NCBI GenBank assembly: GCA_035250245.1
Contig: DATFFH010000091.1
Coordinates: 6,993 to 70,992 of the forward strand
DNA: 64,000 nucleotides
Source: Luteimonas_C sp035250245
Lineage (GTDB): Bacteria; Pseudomonadota; Gammaproteobacteria; Xanthomonadales; Xanthomonadaceae
Direction of reading: 5' to 3'
Shown: positions 52,671 to 61,741 of the stretch, piece by piece
Layout of the letters: every line of letters begins with the position of its first letter
Numbering within the stretch: position 1 is the first letter of the stretch
Program-made: the position numbers and the translations under genes
Notes under the pieces: model-generated
Seen by the model: only the letters and a program-made list of their open reading frames with translations
What the model was told of the DNA's origin: nothing
Database searches by the model: none

Positions 52671-53968
52671 CGCTGCGCACCGCCGGCTTGCACCGAATTT
52701 TCCTGCGCCGCTTGCGCCTGCATCCAGCGGCGTTTCTCCAGGATCTCGTCGACGCGCTTGTCCAGATCGCGTAGCGCGTTGTCCTCCGATTCGCCGCCGC
52801 GCACCACGCGTTCGCTGGCCAGGCGCATCTCCTGCACGATCCGCTCCCACTCCAGCACTTTCGGCGTGGGCTTCACCCGTTCCAACTGGTCGCGGAAAGC
52901 CTGCGCGTACGGGTCTTGCTTCAGCTGCGGATATTCCCAGGTGCTGCGCCGCGGCGGCAGATCGCCGATCGCGGCGTGGAAGCGCTGCTGGATATCGGGC
53001 CGCGACAGGAATTCGACCAGCTTCCAGGACGCATCCTTGTGCTTGGACTCACGGAACAGCACCAGGCTGGTGCCGCCGGCGATGCCGGCGCCGGGGCCGT
53101 TCGGACCCGGCAGCGGCGCCGTGCCCCAGGCGTCTTCCAATCCCGCCGGCACGCGCTTCTTGAATTCGCGGATGTTCCAGGGACCGGACACGTAGAAAGT
53201 GAAGAAGCCTTTGAAGAATTCGTCCCAGACGTTGGAGATCTGCGTCTCGGACATCGGCGGCGCCCAGCCTTGCCGGAAGATGTTCACGTAGAAATCCAAC
53301 GAACGGCGGAAGCCCGGGCTCTGGAAATTGCCGCGGCCGTCGCGATCGCGCAGCAGCGGATCGTCCTGCTGCAGGCCCAGCGACAGCAATTGCTCGAACT
53401 CGTTGAGCGGCAGCATCGACGCGTAGCGTTGCGGCCCCACTTGCTTCTTCACCGCGGCCATCGCGCGGTCCCATTCTTCCCAAGTAGCCGGTGGTTTATC
53501 GAATCCGGCTTTGGCCAGGATGTCCTTTCGGTAGAACACCAAACGCGTATCCACGTACCAGGGCACGCCGACCAATTGGCCGTCGATGACGTTGGTGTCC
53601 CAGATGCCGGGAAAATAATCGCGCTTGTCGACGATCTTCGAGCGATCGACATACGGCTGCAGCGGCGTGAGCGTGCCCAGCGCCGCGAATTCCGGAATCC
53701 AGGTGTTGCCCAGCTGACAGATGTCCGGCAAACCGTCCGCGGCGAACGCGGTCAGCAATTTTTCGTGGGCGGCGGTCCAGGGAATCTGCTGCAGATCGAC
53801 GCGAATGCCCGGATTGTCGCGCTCGAACTCGTCGATCAGCGGCCCGACCACTTCGGCCTCGCGGCCCATCGACCAGAAGCGGATCGTGACCGTGTCCGAT
53901 TCGCGCGTGCAGCCGATCAGCAGCCACGCGGCGAAGACGACGATCAGCAAGGGCCGGACGATGCGCAC
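52667..53968 (-). CDS. sugar ABC transporter substrate-binding lipoprotein
   Basis: 433 residues. Lipobox LIGC at Cys20, then TIRFWSMGREAEVVGPLIDEFERDNPGIRVDLQQIPW and later AGGTSLVLFRESKHKDASWKLVEFLSRPDIQQRF, typical of the MalE/UgpB cluster (SBP_bac_1). The ligand is not readable from sequence; context suggests a beta-linked gluco-oligosaccharide. It has a long helical C-tail. It follows the GH144 gene by 9 bases. Confidence 0.93.
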   Translation of the reverse strand: MRIVRPLLIVVFAAWLLIGCTRESDTVTIRFWSMGREAEVVGPLIDEFERDNPGIRVDLQQIPWTAAHEKLLTAFAADGLPDICQLGNTWIPEFAALGTLTPLQPYVDRSKIVDKRDYFPGIWDTNVIDGQLVGVPWYVDTRLVFYRKDILAKAGFDKPPATWEEWDRAMAAVKKQVGPQRYASMLPLNEFEQLLSLGLQQDDPLLRDRDGRGNFQSPGFRRSLDFYVNIFRQGWAPPMSETQISNVWDEFFKGFFTFYVSGPWNIREFKKRVPAGLEDAWGTAPLPGPNGPGAGIAGGTSLVLFRESKHKDASWKLVEFLSRPDIQQRFHAAIGDLPPRRSTWEYPQLKQDPYAQAFRDQLERVKPTPKVLEWERIVQEMRLASERVVRGGESEDNALRDLDKRVDEILEKRRWMQAQAAQENSVQAGGAQR

Positions 53969-53977
53969 CCGCCCAGT

Positions 53978-55606
53978 TTATTGCGGCGGCTGCGGACGTG
54001 CCGCTTCGGCCGGCAGCGGCTGCGCATTCGCCGCACGCGACTCGGCCACGCCGATCGCGCGCGCGGCCGCGGCCTTCGGATCCGGCGGCGCGGAAGTCGG
54101 GGTTTGGCCCTGCGGGGTCAGCCAGCCGCCCTGGAAACCGGCCATTTCCAGGCCTTTGCGCACGTACGGATTGCGCTTCATCGTCTTCCAGACGAATTCG
54201 TTGCGGTAGTTGGCGATCATCGCCAGGATCGGGCCCTGGTCGATGCCGATGTAATCGCTGGCTACCCAGCCCTTCTCCGGCACCAGCCGGCCCGTCTTCA
54301 ACGGGATGTCGTAGTCGAAGCTGGGATTGAACGCGTCCAGGAAGCCGTAGCTGGAATACAGGAAATCGCCGTAGCGTTCGTGCAGGGTCTGCGTGGCCGG
54401 AATCACGATCTCCGGCGCGAACGGCAAGGACGCGATCGCCGCGGTAGGCGCGATGGTGCCGTCGTCGAAATCGTCGCGCAGGCCGGCGCCGCGCGCGCTG
54501 TAGTGGCGGAATTCGCGTTCCTGGCCCTGGAAGTACTGGGTGGTGCGCTGCGGGCCGTCGCTGGCGGTCAGGCCCCACACATTCTCGCCGTACTCCTTCC
54601 ACTTCATCGGATTTTCGATCGCGTACGCGCGCTGCGCGTAGGTCGCGCGGCGGCTGTTCTCGAAATAGTCGATGCCGCGGTTGCGCATGTAGTCGTCGCG
54701 GATGCCGCGGAAGTCGATCCACACATGGCTGTACTGATGGCCGAAATGAGGGGCGAAGCTCAAATATTCCTGGCCCTGGAACACGCCCCAGCTCAAGTCG
54801 TAACTGCGCGTCCACACCTGCCATGCATCCGGGCTTACCGGATGGGTCGGCGAAGCCATCGCCAGGATGTAGAGCAGCATCGCCTCGTTGTAGCCGGCCC
54901 AGTCGTGCTGGATAAAGCCGCTTTCCGGATACCAGCCCATCGAAACCAGCGGCGGGCGCTTCTGCAGCCAGGTCCAATCCACGCGCTTGTACAGCGTGTC
55001 GGCCAGTTCCCGGATTTCCTTTTCGCGCGGATCGTCGCGATCGTAATAGCTCTGCGCGAACAGCACGCCGGCCATCAGCAGCGCGGTGTCGATGCTCGAC
55101 AACTCCACCCAGGGCTCGTAGCGGTGCCCGGTCTGCATGTCGAGGAAGTGGTAGTAGAAGCCGTGGTGCCCGGTCCTGCCGGTGCGTTGCGGGCCTTGCG
55201 GCGCATCGCGGAAGAACCTCAGTGTGACCAGGGTGCGGTCGACCGCCTGGCGGCGGCTGACCCAGCCGTTCTCGATGCCGATCGGATACGCGGTCAAGGC
55301 GAAGCCGACCGACGCGATGCTGGCGAACGGACGCGAAGGGAAACGGTCGGGCGTGAGCCCGTTGTTCTCGTTGGTCGTGTCCCAGAAGAACTGGAAAGTG
55401 CGGCGCTCGATGTCGCGGAATAGCGGCGGCAATTCTGGCGGCCCCGGCTTGGTCGGCGCGGGCGCGGGCGTCTGCGCGATCGGCCCGGGTTTGGGGGCCT
55501 GCGCGTCCGGTTTGCGTTCGGGCTCTTGCGGTCCGCAGCCGGCCAGGAAACCCATGGCAAGCAGCGCGGCCAGGAACGCATGGGCACGGGCGGGTCGGAA
55601 TCGCAT
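53978..55606 (-). CDS. GH144/PF10091-type glycoside hydrolase lipoprotein
   Basis: 542 residues. Lipobox FLAGC at Cys24, a Pro/Ala linker (about 28-58), then the 'glucoamylase' (PF10091) toroid domain: FRDIERRTFQFFWDTTNENNGLTPDRFPS, GHHGFYYHFLDMQTGHR, ELSSIDTALLMAGVLFAQ and FDDGTIAPTAAIASLPFAPE. This family includes GH144 endo-beta-1,2-glucanases, so beta-1,2-glucan is a plausible substrate, but assignment to GH144 proper is not proved. Anchored to the membrane in the periplasm. It starts after a strong hairpin that separates it from the receptor gene. Confidence 0.85.
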   Translation of the reverse strand: MRFRPARAHAFLAALLAMGFLAGCGPQEPERKPDAQAPKPGPIAQTPAPAPTKPGPPELPPLFRDIERRTFQFFWDTTNENNGLTPDRFPSRPFASIASVGFALTAYPIGIENGWVSRRQAVDRTLVTLRFFRDAPQGPQRTGRTGHHGFYYHFLDMQTGHRYEPWVELSSIDTALLMAGVLFAQSYYDRDDPREKEIRELADTLYKRVDWTWLQKRPPLVSMGWYPESGFIQHDWAGYNEAMLLYILAMASPTHPVSPDAWQVWTRSYDLSWGVFQGQEYLSFAPHFGHQYSHVWIDFRGIRDDYMRNRGIDYFENSRRATYAQRAYAIENPMKWKEYGENVWGLTASDGPQRTTQYFQGQEREFRHYSARGAGLRDDFDDGTIAPTAAIASLPFAPEIVIPATQTLHERYGDFLYSSYGFLDAFNPSFDYDIPLKTGRLVPEKGWVASDYIGIDQGPILAMIANYRNEFVWKTMKRNPYVRKGLEMAGFQGGWLTPQGQTPTSAPPDPKAAAARAIGVAESRAANAQPLPAEAARPQPPQ

Positions 55607-55627
55607 TACGGTGCAGGGCCTCTTCGG

Positions 55628-55665
55628 TTAAAGAAACGTCGGCTCCCCTTCCCTGGAGAGCCGAC
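55628..55665 (-). terminator. terminator/attenuator between receptor gene and GH144 gene
   Basis: On the minus strand, a stem GTCGGCTCTCC...GGGGAGCCGAC (one mismatch) with a short purine loop, followed by GTTTCTTTAA. It lies between co-directional genes, so partial read-through would lower expression of the downstream hydrolase/ABC genes relative to the receptor. Confidence 0.75.
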
Positions 55666-55679
55666 CCATTGCGTGGTGC

Positions 55680-58490
55680 TCAGAACGAGTAACGCGCGCC
55701 GACCTGGAAGCTGCGGGCGCTGCGCGACTGCGGCAGCATGCAGCCAGGCATGCCGAAGCGCGCGCTGGTGTAGCTGCCTTCGTAGCAATCGAAATTGTTC
55801 GAATTGAAGATGTTGAAGCCGTCCAAGCGCAACTGCAGCACCTGGCTCTCGCCGAACTTGAAGTCCTTGGTCAGCGACAAGTCGACTTGCTTGTACGGAG
55901 CCTTGCGGCCGCCGCCCAAATGGATGCCCGTCGTGTTGCTCGGACCGTTCGGGCCGCCGTTGTAGTCGAAGTTGTAGAAAACGTCGTACGGGGTGCCGTC
56001 GTTGAACGTGCCCAAACCGGTCAGGCGCATGTCCCAAGGCAGCTTGACGCTGGCGTTGATGACGAGTTGGTTGTGCGCGCCGACGTGGTTTTCCGGATAC
56101 AGCTCGGGCGACACGTAATCCAACGAATAGGCGTCGCCGCCTTCCTTGCTGGCATCCATGAAGGTGTACGACAGGCCGAAGCCCCAGCCCGACTCGTCCG
56201 TGTACGGCTTGTCCAGTGTGAAGAACACACCCGTCGAATCGTAATCCTTGGTCGTATTGATCAACACCGGCCCCAGATTGTGGGGCAATCCGCTGATGAA
56301 GTTGCCGTTGGGCAGGCGGCTACCCCAAATCCAGGTGAACTGATCCTTGCCCTTCACCTTGCTCAGGGTCAGCGATGCGTTCCAATCGCCCATCACTCGG
56401 CGCACGCCGAGGCTGAACTGGTCGCTGTACGGCGATTTCGTCTTGTTGTTCAGCAAATCGATTTCGGAAGAGAAATTGCCCGGGCCGGAAATCAGCGCCT
56501 GCAGTTCGTTGACGTTGAGGTACTTCGGATCCCAGACCACGGCCGGATTGCCGTCAACCGGCGAGCCGTCCGGCGAGAACCAGATCGTGTAGTCCGGGAA
56601 GACCGAATGGAATTCCTCCTGGATCGCATTGTCGAGCGGGGTGCGGTCGTAATAGCGGCCGGCGCCGCCGAACAGTACCCAGGATTGGTCGTTGTCCTTG
56701 CTGAAGTCGTACGAGAAGCCCAAGCGCGGCTGGTACATGTCCTTGTCCGGCTTGCGGTTGTTGCCGGTGGAGATGTAATCGTGCGACAGCCCCAGCGCAT
56801 TGATCACGTCGATATGCGTCTGCGGAGTGACGTAATTCTTGTTGTACGGATTCGTTTCGTAGTCCCAGCGCAGGCCGAGGTTCAGCTGCAGCCGGTCGGT
56901 GATGTCCCAGTCGTCCTGGATGTACAGGCCGATCTGGTCGTTGTCCAGGTTGGCGCGCTTGCCGATAGGCGAATAGCGGGCCTGAAACGGGCTGTTGAAG
57001 CCGCCGGGGCGGCTGCGGTTGTACACGTAGATGGGATTGGCGTTGTTCTGCTCGAGCAGGTTCATCTCATAGCTGGCGTATTTCACGCCCATCTTGATGA
57101 CGTGGTTGCCGTGCCAGTCGATGTCGCTGAGCGTGAAATCGTTGCGGAACGTGTAGTGCTCCTGCCCCTTGCGCTGCAGCAGATTGGCGCCGCCGACGCG
57201 GCAGCATCCCTGGAAGTCCTGGGCCACGACGCCCGGATTCACCGAATTCGGGCTCCACAGGTATTCGCCGTGGCTCAGCGTCATTTCGTTCAGCCAGCCG
57301 TCGCCGTAGTGCTTCCATTTGATCTGCTGATCGTCGACGTTGTTGTCGCGGTTCTGCCGCGCTTCGAAAGCCGTCGTTCCGCCGAAGCCGATGACTTCGG
57401 TGTCGCGGCGGCGGGTGAAGGTCAGGTCGACGTCGTCGTTTTCCGTCGCGATCCAGCTGAGTTTGCCGAACCACACGTCCTGTTCGAAAGGCCGCGCGTA
57501 GACGCCGTTCAAATTGCTGAAATCGGGATCGTTGATGGTCACGCGCGCATTGGCGTCTTCGCGGTTGGCTTCGTAGCTGACGAAGAAATGCAGTTTGTCC
57601 TTGATGATCGGGCCGCCGATCGTCGCGCCGTATTGCTTGCGCTCGTAATCGGCCTTCTCTTTATTGTCTTTGCGCTCGAAATAGTCCTTTCCCACCATGC
57701 TCTTGTCCTGGTAGAAACCGTAGATCGAGCCGTGGAATTCGTTGGTGCCGGATTTGGTGATCGCGGTGATCACCGCGGTGCCGGCCTGTTCGTACTCGGC
57801 CTTGAAGTTCTGGGTCAGGACGCGGAACTCCTGCACCGCTTCCTGCGAGAACGGGTTGCCCTTGCTGGCGTCCTGGCCGACCAGGCCGCCTTGCAGCACA
57901 TTGTTCTTCTGGCTGGCGCCGTCGATGAACACGTTGACCTGGTTCGCCGGCTGCCCGGCCGCGCTGAAGCTCTTCGACGTGTCGCTGTTGTTGATCGTCA
58001 CGCCCGGAGCCAGGGCCGCGAAATTAAGGAAGTTGCGATTGCTCTGCGGCAGCGACTCGATCTGGCGCTGGGTGACGTTGGTCGCGATCTCCGGCGTCTT
58101 GGTTTCGATCAGCGCTTGCGCGGTGACCGTGACCGCTGCCAGGTTCGTGGCATCGCCGGCAGGCGCGGGAGCCTGCGCAGGTGCGGCGAGATTAAGCGTC
58201 GCCGCCTGGCCGACCTGCACGGTGACCACGCGCGAGCTACCGGCGGCATCGATGCGGTACGTACCCGGCGTCAGGCCCACTAGGGCGTAATTGCCGTTCG
58301 CATCGGACCTGATGCGGCGCACGGCGCCATTGGCGGTATTGGTCGCGACGATGTCGGCGCTTGCGGCCGCCTTGCCGCGGATGCTGGCCGTGGTGTTCTG
58401 AGCGAACGCTTGCGGAGCGCCGATCAGCAGACAGCTCAGCAACGCGCAGCTCAATAACTTGCGATTCGGCTTGCGGGACTTGCGATTCAT
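55680..58490 (-). CDS. TonB-dependent outer-membrane receptor (Oar-like)
   Basis: 936 residues from ATG 58490, with GGAGGGGA before it; the longer open frame overlaps lacI and is discarded. Signal peptide about 1-31 (LLIGAPQAFAQ), a carboxypeptidase-regulatory-like domain (about 35-100: GNYALVGLTPGTYRID), a plug with LPQSNRNFLNFAALAPGVTINN and FIDGASQKNNVLQGG, and a long beta-barrel ending ARYSF. It imports a glycan fragment across the outer membrane using TonB. First structural gene after lacI, with the LacI-type operator just upstream. Oar-like receptors in xanthomonads often sit in carbohydrate loci. Confidence 0.92.
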   Translation of the reverse strand: MNRKSRKPNRKLLSCALLSCLLIGAPQAFAQNTTASIRGKAAASADIVATNTANGAVRRIRSDANGNYALVGLTPGTYRIDAAGSSRVVTVQVGQAATLNLAAPAQAPAPAGDATNLAAVTVTAQALIETKTPEIATNVTQRQIESLPQSNRNFLNFAALAPGVTINNSDTSKSFSAAGQPANQVNVFIDGASQKNNVLQGGLVGQDASKGNPFSQEAVQEFRVLTQNFKAEYEQAGTAVITAITKSGTNEFHGSIYGFYQDKSMVGKDYFERKDNKEKADYERKQYGATIGGPIIKDKLHFFVSYEANREDANARVTINDPDFSNLNGVYARPFEQDVWFGKLSWIATENDDVDLTFTRRRDTEVIGFGGTTAFEARQNRDNNVDDQQIKWKHYGDGWLNEMTLSHGEYLWSPNSVNPGVVAQDFQGCCRVGGANLLQRKGQEHYTFRNDFTLSDIDWHGNHVIKMGVKYASYEMNLLEQNNANPIYVYNRSRPGGFNSPFQARYSPIGKRANLDNDQIGLYIQDDWDITDRLQLNLGLRWDYETNPYNKNYVTPQTHIDVINALGLSHDYISTGNNRKPDKDMYQPRLGFSYDFSKDNDQSWVLFGGAGRYYDRTPLDNAIQEEFHSVFPDYTIWFSPDGSPVDGNPAVVWDPKYLNVNELQALISGPGNFSSEIDLLNNKTKSPYSDQFSLGVRRVMGDWNASLTLSKVKGKDQFTWIWGSRLPNGNFISGLPHNLGPVLINTTKDYDSTGVFFTLDKPYTDESGWGFGLSYTFMDASKEGGDAYSLDYVSPELYPENHVGAHNQLVINASVKLPWDMRLTGLGTFNDGTPYDVFYNFDYNGGPNGPSNTTGIHLGGGRKAPYKQVDLSLTKDFKFGESQVLQLRLDGFNIFNSNNFDCYEGSYTSARFGMPGCMLPQSRSARSFQVGARYSF

Positions 58491-58527
58491 AGCGGGTTCC
58501 CCTCCCAGGGCGATGCATCTAATTATT

Positions 58528-58541
58528 TGAAAACGATTACA
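58528..58541. promoter_or_regulatory. LacI-family operator before the TonB-dependent receptor gene
   Basis: TGAAAACGATTACA, the exact inverse complement of the core at 40204-40217. It lies 38 bases before the receptor start in the 80-base gap after lacI, next to an AT-rich AATTATT run that probably contains the -10. Confidence 0.87.
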
Positions 58542-58570
58542 TCGGAACGCAAAAAAACGCGGGGTGAAAA

Positions 58571-59587
58571 TCAAGAGCTTTCGGCGCTGCGGTCCGCGCC
58601 GGTGGATTCGCGCACGATCAATTCCGGTCGCAGGGATACCGGGGCGATCGGGGCGGCCTCCGTGCCGATGGCTTCGGACAGCGCGCTCATCGCCTGTCCG
58701 CCCAATTCCGCGATGTTCACGCGCACCGTGGTCAACGACGGTTGCACATAACGCGAGAGGGGAATGTCGTCGAAGCCGGCCAGGGCGATCTGCCCTGGCA
58801 CGGCGATGCCGGCCTGCTTGAAGGCCGACAGGCAACCCAGGGCCATCATGTCGTTGGCCGCGAAAACCGCATCGGGCAGTCGGCCCGACGCGATCAGCGC
58901 CTGGCCGGCTGCGTGACCGGAGGCTTCGTTGAAATCGCCGGGCAGGATCCACGGCTCGGCGCCGGGTACGCGCTCGGCCAGCGCTTCGGTGTAGCCGCGC
59001 CGGCGTTCGTCGGCGTCGAAATTGTCTTCGGGGCCGGCGATGAAGGCGATCCGCTTGCGCCCGGCGTCGGCCAGATGCCGCACCATCGCCACCGCACCGC
59101 CGTAGTTGTCCACGCTCAACGAGGCCAGCCCGGTCTGCGGCAGATGCGTATTCATCAATACGGTGGGCTGGGTCGGCGACAGGTTGTCGGTGAGGTGGCC
59201 GGTATCGCCGATGTAGGGCGACATGAGCAGCAGGCCGTCGACCCGGCCGCGCATCGCACGCAAGGCCGCGCCCTGCTCTTCCGGGTTGCCGTGATAGCTG
59301 GACACGAGCAGATGGAAGCCGCGCTCGCGGGCCACCTGATCCACGCCGCGCATTAGTTCGGAGAAGAACTCGCCGTACAGGTCCGGCAGCACCACGCCGA
59401 TGGTGTGGGTGCGGCGGCTGCTCAGGCTGCGCGCCGCCGCGTGCGGGCTATAGCGCAGTTCGCTGGCCACGCGGATCACCCGCAGGCGCACCGCTTCGGC
59501 GACGTTGTGGTGGCCGTTGAGCGCTCGCGATACGGTGGCGACCGAAACGTTCGCCGCGCGCGCTACGTCTTTGATCGTCACGTTCAC
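58571..59587 (-). CDS. LacI-family transcriptional regulator of the sugar locus
   Basis: 338 residues from GTG 59587 (VNVTIKDVARAANVSVATVSRALNGHHNV), preceded by GGAGGG; a GTG two codons later is possible, and an upstream extension to 59656 would run through the operator and is rejected. HTH at 3-25 and hinge helix to about 55 (SPHAAARSLSSRRTHTIG), then a periplasmic-binding-type effector domain (about 65-335). It probably represses the receptor, GH1/ATPase and its own genes, with a sugar as inducer. It autoregulates through the palindrome at 59625-59638. Confidence 0.95.
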   Translation of the reverse strand: MNVTIKDVARAANVSVATVSRALNGHHNVAEAVRLRVIRVASELRYSPHAAARSLSSRRTHTIGVVLPDLYGEFFSELMRGVDQVARERGFHLLVSSYHGNPEEQGAALRAMRGRVDGLLLMSPYIGDTGHLTDNLSPTQPTVLMNTHLPQTGLASLSVDNYGGAVAMVRHLADAGRKRIAFIAGPEDNFDADERRRGYTEALAERVPGAEPWILPGDFNEASGHAAGQALIASGRLPDAVFAANDMMALGCLSAFKQAGIAVPGQIALAGFDDIPLSRYVQPSLTTVRVNIAELGGQAMSALSEAIGTEAAPIAPVSLRPELIVRESTGADRSAESS

Positions 59588-59624
59588 GCTTGCTACGCCC
59601 TCCGGCCGCCGGGTATCGATCCAA

Positions 59625-59638
59625 TGTAAACGTTTACA
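59625..59638. promoter_or_regulatory. LacI-family operator before lacI
   Basis: TGTAAACGTTTACA, a perfect 14-base palindrome, 37 bases before the GTG start of the regulator. It shares TGTAA-CG-TTTNCA with the two other sites and points to autoregulation. Confidence 0.88.
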
Positions 59639-59757
59639 ATGCGCGGTGTAAAGCAAGCGTTATGCTGCGACCGCACATCGCAAGGAGACCGCGCTTCCGT
59701 CTTCCGCATTGCAACATTTCCGACTTCGCGTCTTCTCGCTTGGCGGCTTTGCTCTTC

Positions 59758-59848
59758 GTAGGAGCGGCTTTAGCCGCGAGCTTTCTCTCTGAAATCACTG
59801 CGATGCCGCGATTCGATGGAAAGAGCTCGCGGCTAAAGCCGCTCCTAC
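59758..59848. repeat. GTAG-type palindromic repeat pair, family A copy 5
   Basis: Arms GTAGGAGCGGCTTTAGCCGC and CGGCTAAAGCCGCTCCTAC with GAGCTTTCTC/GAGCTC inner ends. It lies between lacI and bolA. The rest of this 281-base gap holds the lacI operator and no gene. Confidence 0.88.
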
Positions 59849-59868
59849 GAAGAGCAGGAGAAAAGCGA

Positions 59869-60165
59869 TCAAAGGCCGGCTTCATCGGGAGTGCGGGCGC
59901 GCATCGACAAGGCGTGGATATCGGTCGCCATCAAATCTCCCAACGCGGCGTAGACCGCGCGATGCCGGGCCAACGGCGCCATGCCGGCGAAAGCCTCGCT
60001 GACGATCTCGACATGGAAATGGCCACGGCCGTCGCGCGCGCCCGGATGCTTGGCGTGGCGATGGCTGTCGTCGCGGATGTCCAACTGCACGGGCGCGAGT
60101 GCGGCCTGCAGCGCTTCCCGAATCGCATCGACGCGCTGTTCGCGCGGAAGCGGACCCGAAGTCAC
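59869..60165 (-). CDS. BolA-family protein
   Basis: 98 residues from GTG 60165, which overlaps the stop of the YciI gene (GTGA). The BolA fold is clear: IREALQAALAPVQLDIRDDSHRHAKHPGARDGRGHFHVEIVSEAFAGMAPLARHRAVYAALGDLM, with His in DDSHRH and GHFHVEIVS as the metal/Fe-S region. BolA proteins work with monothiol glutaredoxins in iron-sulfur trafficking and stress response. Longer upstream frames are shadows of the YciI gene. Confidence 0.9.
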   Translation of the reverse strand: MTSGPLPREQRVDAIREALQAALAPVQLDIRDDSHRHAKHPGARDGRGHFHVEIVSEAFAGMAPLARHRAVYAALGDLMATDIHALSMRARTPDEAGL

Positions 60166-60461
60166 GGCAATACCGGCTTGAACGGACGCACGTCGACGCG
60201 TTCGTAAACGCCGGCGGCGACGTAGGGATCGGCGTCGGCCCAGGCCCTGGCCTCGGCCAGGGATGGGAATGCCGCGATCACGATGCTGCCGCTGAATCCG
60301 GCCGGGCCGGGGTCCTCGGCGTCGATAGCCGGACACGGACCGGCCAGCAGCAACCGGCCCGCGTCGCGCAGCGCGGTCAGCCGCGCCAGATGCTGCGCAC
60401 GCACCTGCAGACGGCGTTCCAGCACGCCCGATCCGTCATGCCCTTCGATCGCATACCACAT
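60162..60461 (-). CDS. YciI-family protein
   Basis: 99 residues, one ferredoxin-like domain: MWYAIEGHDGSG, RAQHLARLTALRDAGRLLLAGPCPA and FPSLAEARAWADADPYVAAGVYERVDVRPFKPVL. Conserved His and Asp pairs mark the dimeric-barrel family; some members are dehalogenase- or dehydratase-like, but the role is unclear. It is coupled to bolA by a 4-base overlap, an arrangement common in xanthomonads. Confidence 0.88.
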   Translation of the reverse strand: MWYAIEGHDGSGVLERRLQVRAQHLARLTALRDAGRLLLAGPCPAIDAEDPGPAGFSGSIVIAAFPSLAEARAWADADPYVAAGVYERVDVRPFKPVLP

Positions 60462-60510
60462 GCTCGACGCGTTCCTCCGTTCATCGGACCTGAATTGTAT
60501 CGGCCCCGGC

Positions 60511-60536
60511 GGGCTGGACAGGGCCCAGTCCAGCCC
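60511..60536. other. perfect hairpin in the gap before scpA
   Basis: GGGCTGGAC and GTCCAGCCC arms around an 8-base GC-rich loop. It lies in the 346-base gap between YciI and scpA, which otherwise shows no convincing gene; the remaining sequence is GC-rich and near scpA holds a frame that overlaps the scpA ATG but lacks coding character. Confidence 0.4.
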
Positions 60537-60807
60537 TTACCCTTGACCCATTGCTTGAGGCCGGACGCAGCGGCCACCGCTCAACGGGCCCCATCAGCCC
60601 CGGCGCTCGCATCGCTGCCCCCACCGGCCCAGCCCGATCATCTCTTCCGTTCGTTCGCCCCGTCTGCGCGGCGCGGCCGGCCTTGATGTTTGGGCGGCTC
60701 CGGCCGTCGCGTCTGGGAATCGCGGCGATCGGCAGTGAAGGAGCTTCCGCCGCGGCCCGCAGCCCGGCATCCGTCCGTCCAGTGGCCCAAGGGGGCCGCT
60801 TCATAAG

Positions 60808-61725
60808 ATGACTGCAGAAACCGCGTCCGACGCGCCCCAGCCAAATCATGCGCCCGTCCACCCCCAGCAGCAGGAAATGCCGCTGGCGGTGGTGCTCGGC
60901 CAGCCGGTGCTGCAGATGCCGCAGGACCTGTACATCCCACCGGATGCGCTGGAAATCATCCTGGAGGCGTTCGAGGGCCCGCTGGACCTGCTGCTGTACC
61001 TGATCCGCCGCCAGAACCTAGACATCCTCGACATCCCGGTCGCGGAGATCACCCGCCAGTACGTCGACTACATCCAGGCCATGCGCGAATTGCGCTTCGA
61101 ACTGGCGGCCGAATACCTGGTGATGGCCGCGATCCTGGCCGAGATCAAGTCGCGGATGCTGCTGCCGCGGTCGCAGGAAGAAGAAAGCCTGGAGGACGAC
61201 CCCCGCGCCGACCTGGTCCGCCGCCTGCAGGAATACGAGCGCTTCAAGCAGGCCGCCGAGGACATCGACGCCCTGCCCCGGCAGGACCGCGACACCACCG
61301 TGGCCAGCGCCTTCGTGCCCGACCGCGCCGCGGTGCGCCTGCCGCCGCCGGTAGACCTGCGCGAAATGCTGCTGGCCCTGCACGACGTGCTCAAGCGCGC
61401 CGAGCTGTTCACCGGCCATGCGATCAAGCGCGACGCGCTCAGCGTGCGCCAGCGGATGGGCGAACTGCTGACCCGGCTCAGCGACGGCGCCTTCCACCGC
61501 TTCGAATCGCTGTTCGAACTACGCGAAGGCCGGCTGGGCGTGGTGGTGACCTTCCTGTCGATCCTGGAACTGGCCAAGGAGCAGTTGCTGGACGTCGTGC
61601 AGGAAGCGCCGCTGGCACCAATTTACGTTAAGTCCCTTGCGATCGGCGATGCGGAAGACGGCAAGTCGCTGGAACTGTCCAGCGAGTTCGACGACGACGC
61701 GCCGGCGGCGAACGACGCGGAGTGA
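60808..61725 (+). CDS. scpA: segregation and condensation protein A
   Basis: 305 residues, kleisin of the SMC-ScpAB complex. A variable N-tail (about 1-50), then FEGPLDLLLYLIRRQNLDILDIPVAEITRQYVDYI (about 54-88) that binds SMC, a middle linker with EEESLEDDPRADLVRRLQEYERFKQAAE, and a C-terminal winged helix (RLGVVVTFLSILELAKEQLLDV). It is followed by scpB after 174 bases that include a family D repeat. Confidence 0.95.
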   Translation: MTAETASDAPQPNHAPVHPQQQEMPLAVVLGQPVLQMPQDLYIPPDALEIILEAFEGPLDLLLYLIRRQNLDILDIPVAEITRQYVDYIQAMRELRFELAAEYLVMAAILAEIKSRMLLPRSQEEESLEDDPRADLVRRLQEYERFKQAAEDIDALPRQDRDTTVASAFVPDRAAVRLPPPVDLREMLLALHDVLKRAELFTGHAIKRDALSVRQRMGELLTRLSDGAFHRFESLFELREGRLGVVVTFLSILELAKEQLLDVVQEAPLAPIYVKSLAIGDAEDGKSLELSSEFDDDAPAANDAE

Positions 61726-61741
61726 GCAGGAAACTCCCCGC

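Noticed and set aside
58491..58952. N-terminal extension of the receptor frame (to 58952)
   Set aside because: It overlaps lacI in another frame; RBS and signal peptide place the start at 58490.
59588..59656. N-terminal extension of the LacI regulator to 59656
   Set aside because: It would translate through the operator palindrome; the HTH begins right after GTG 59587, which has a GGAGGG site.
59634..59885. Minus-strand frame reading SGFSREL within the family A repeat
   Set aside because: It is the translation of palindromic repeat arms, a recurring artefact at all family A copies.
60551..60811. Frame ending in an ATGA overlap with scpA
   Set aside because: TTG start, Ala/Arg/Pro/Ser-rich, no recognisable domain; kept only as a low-interest note.
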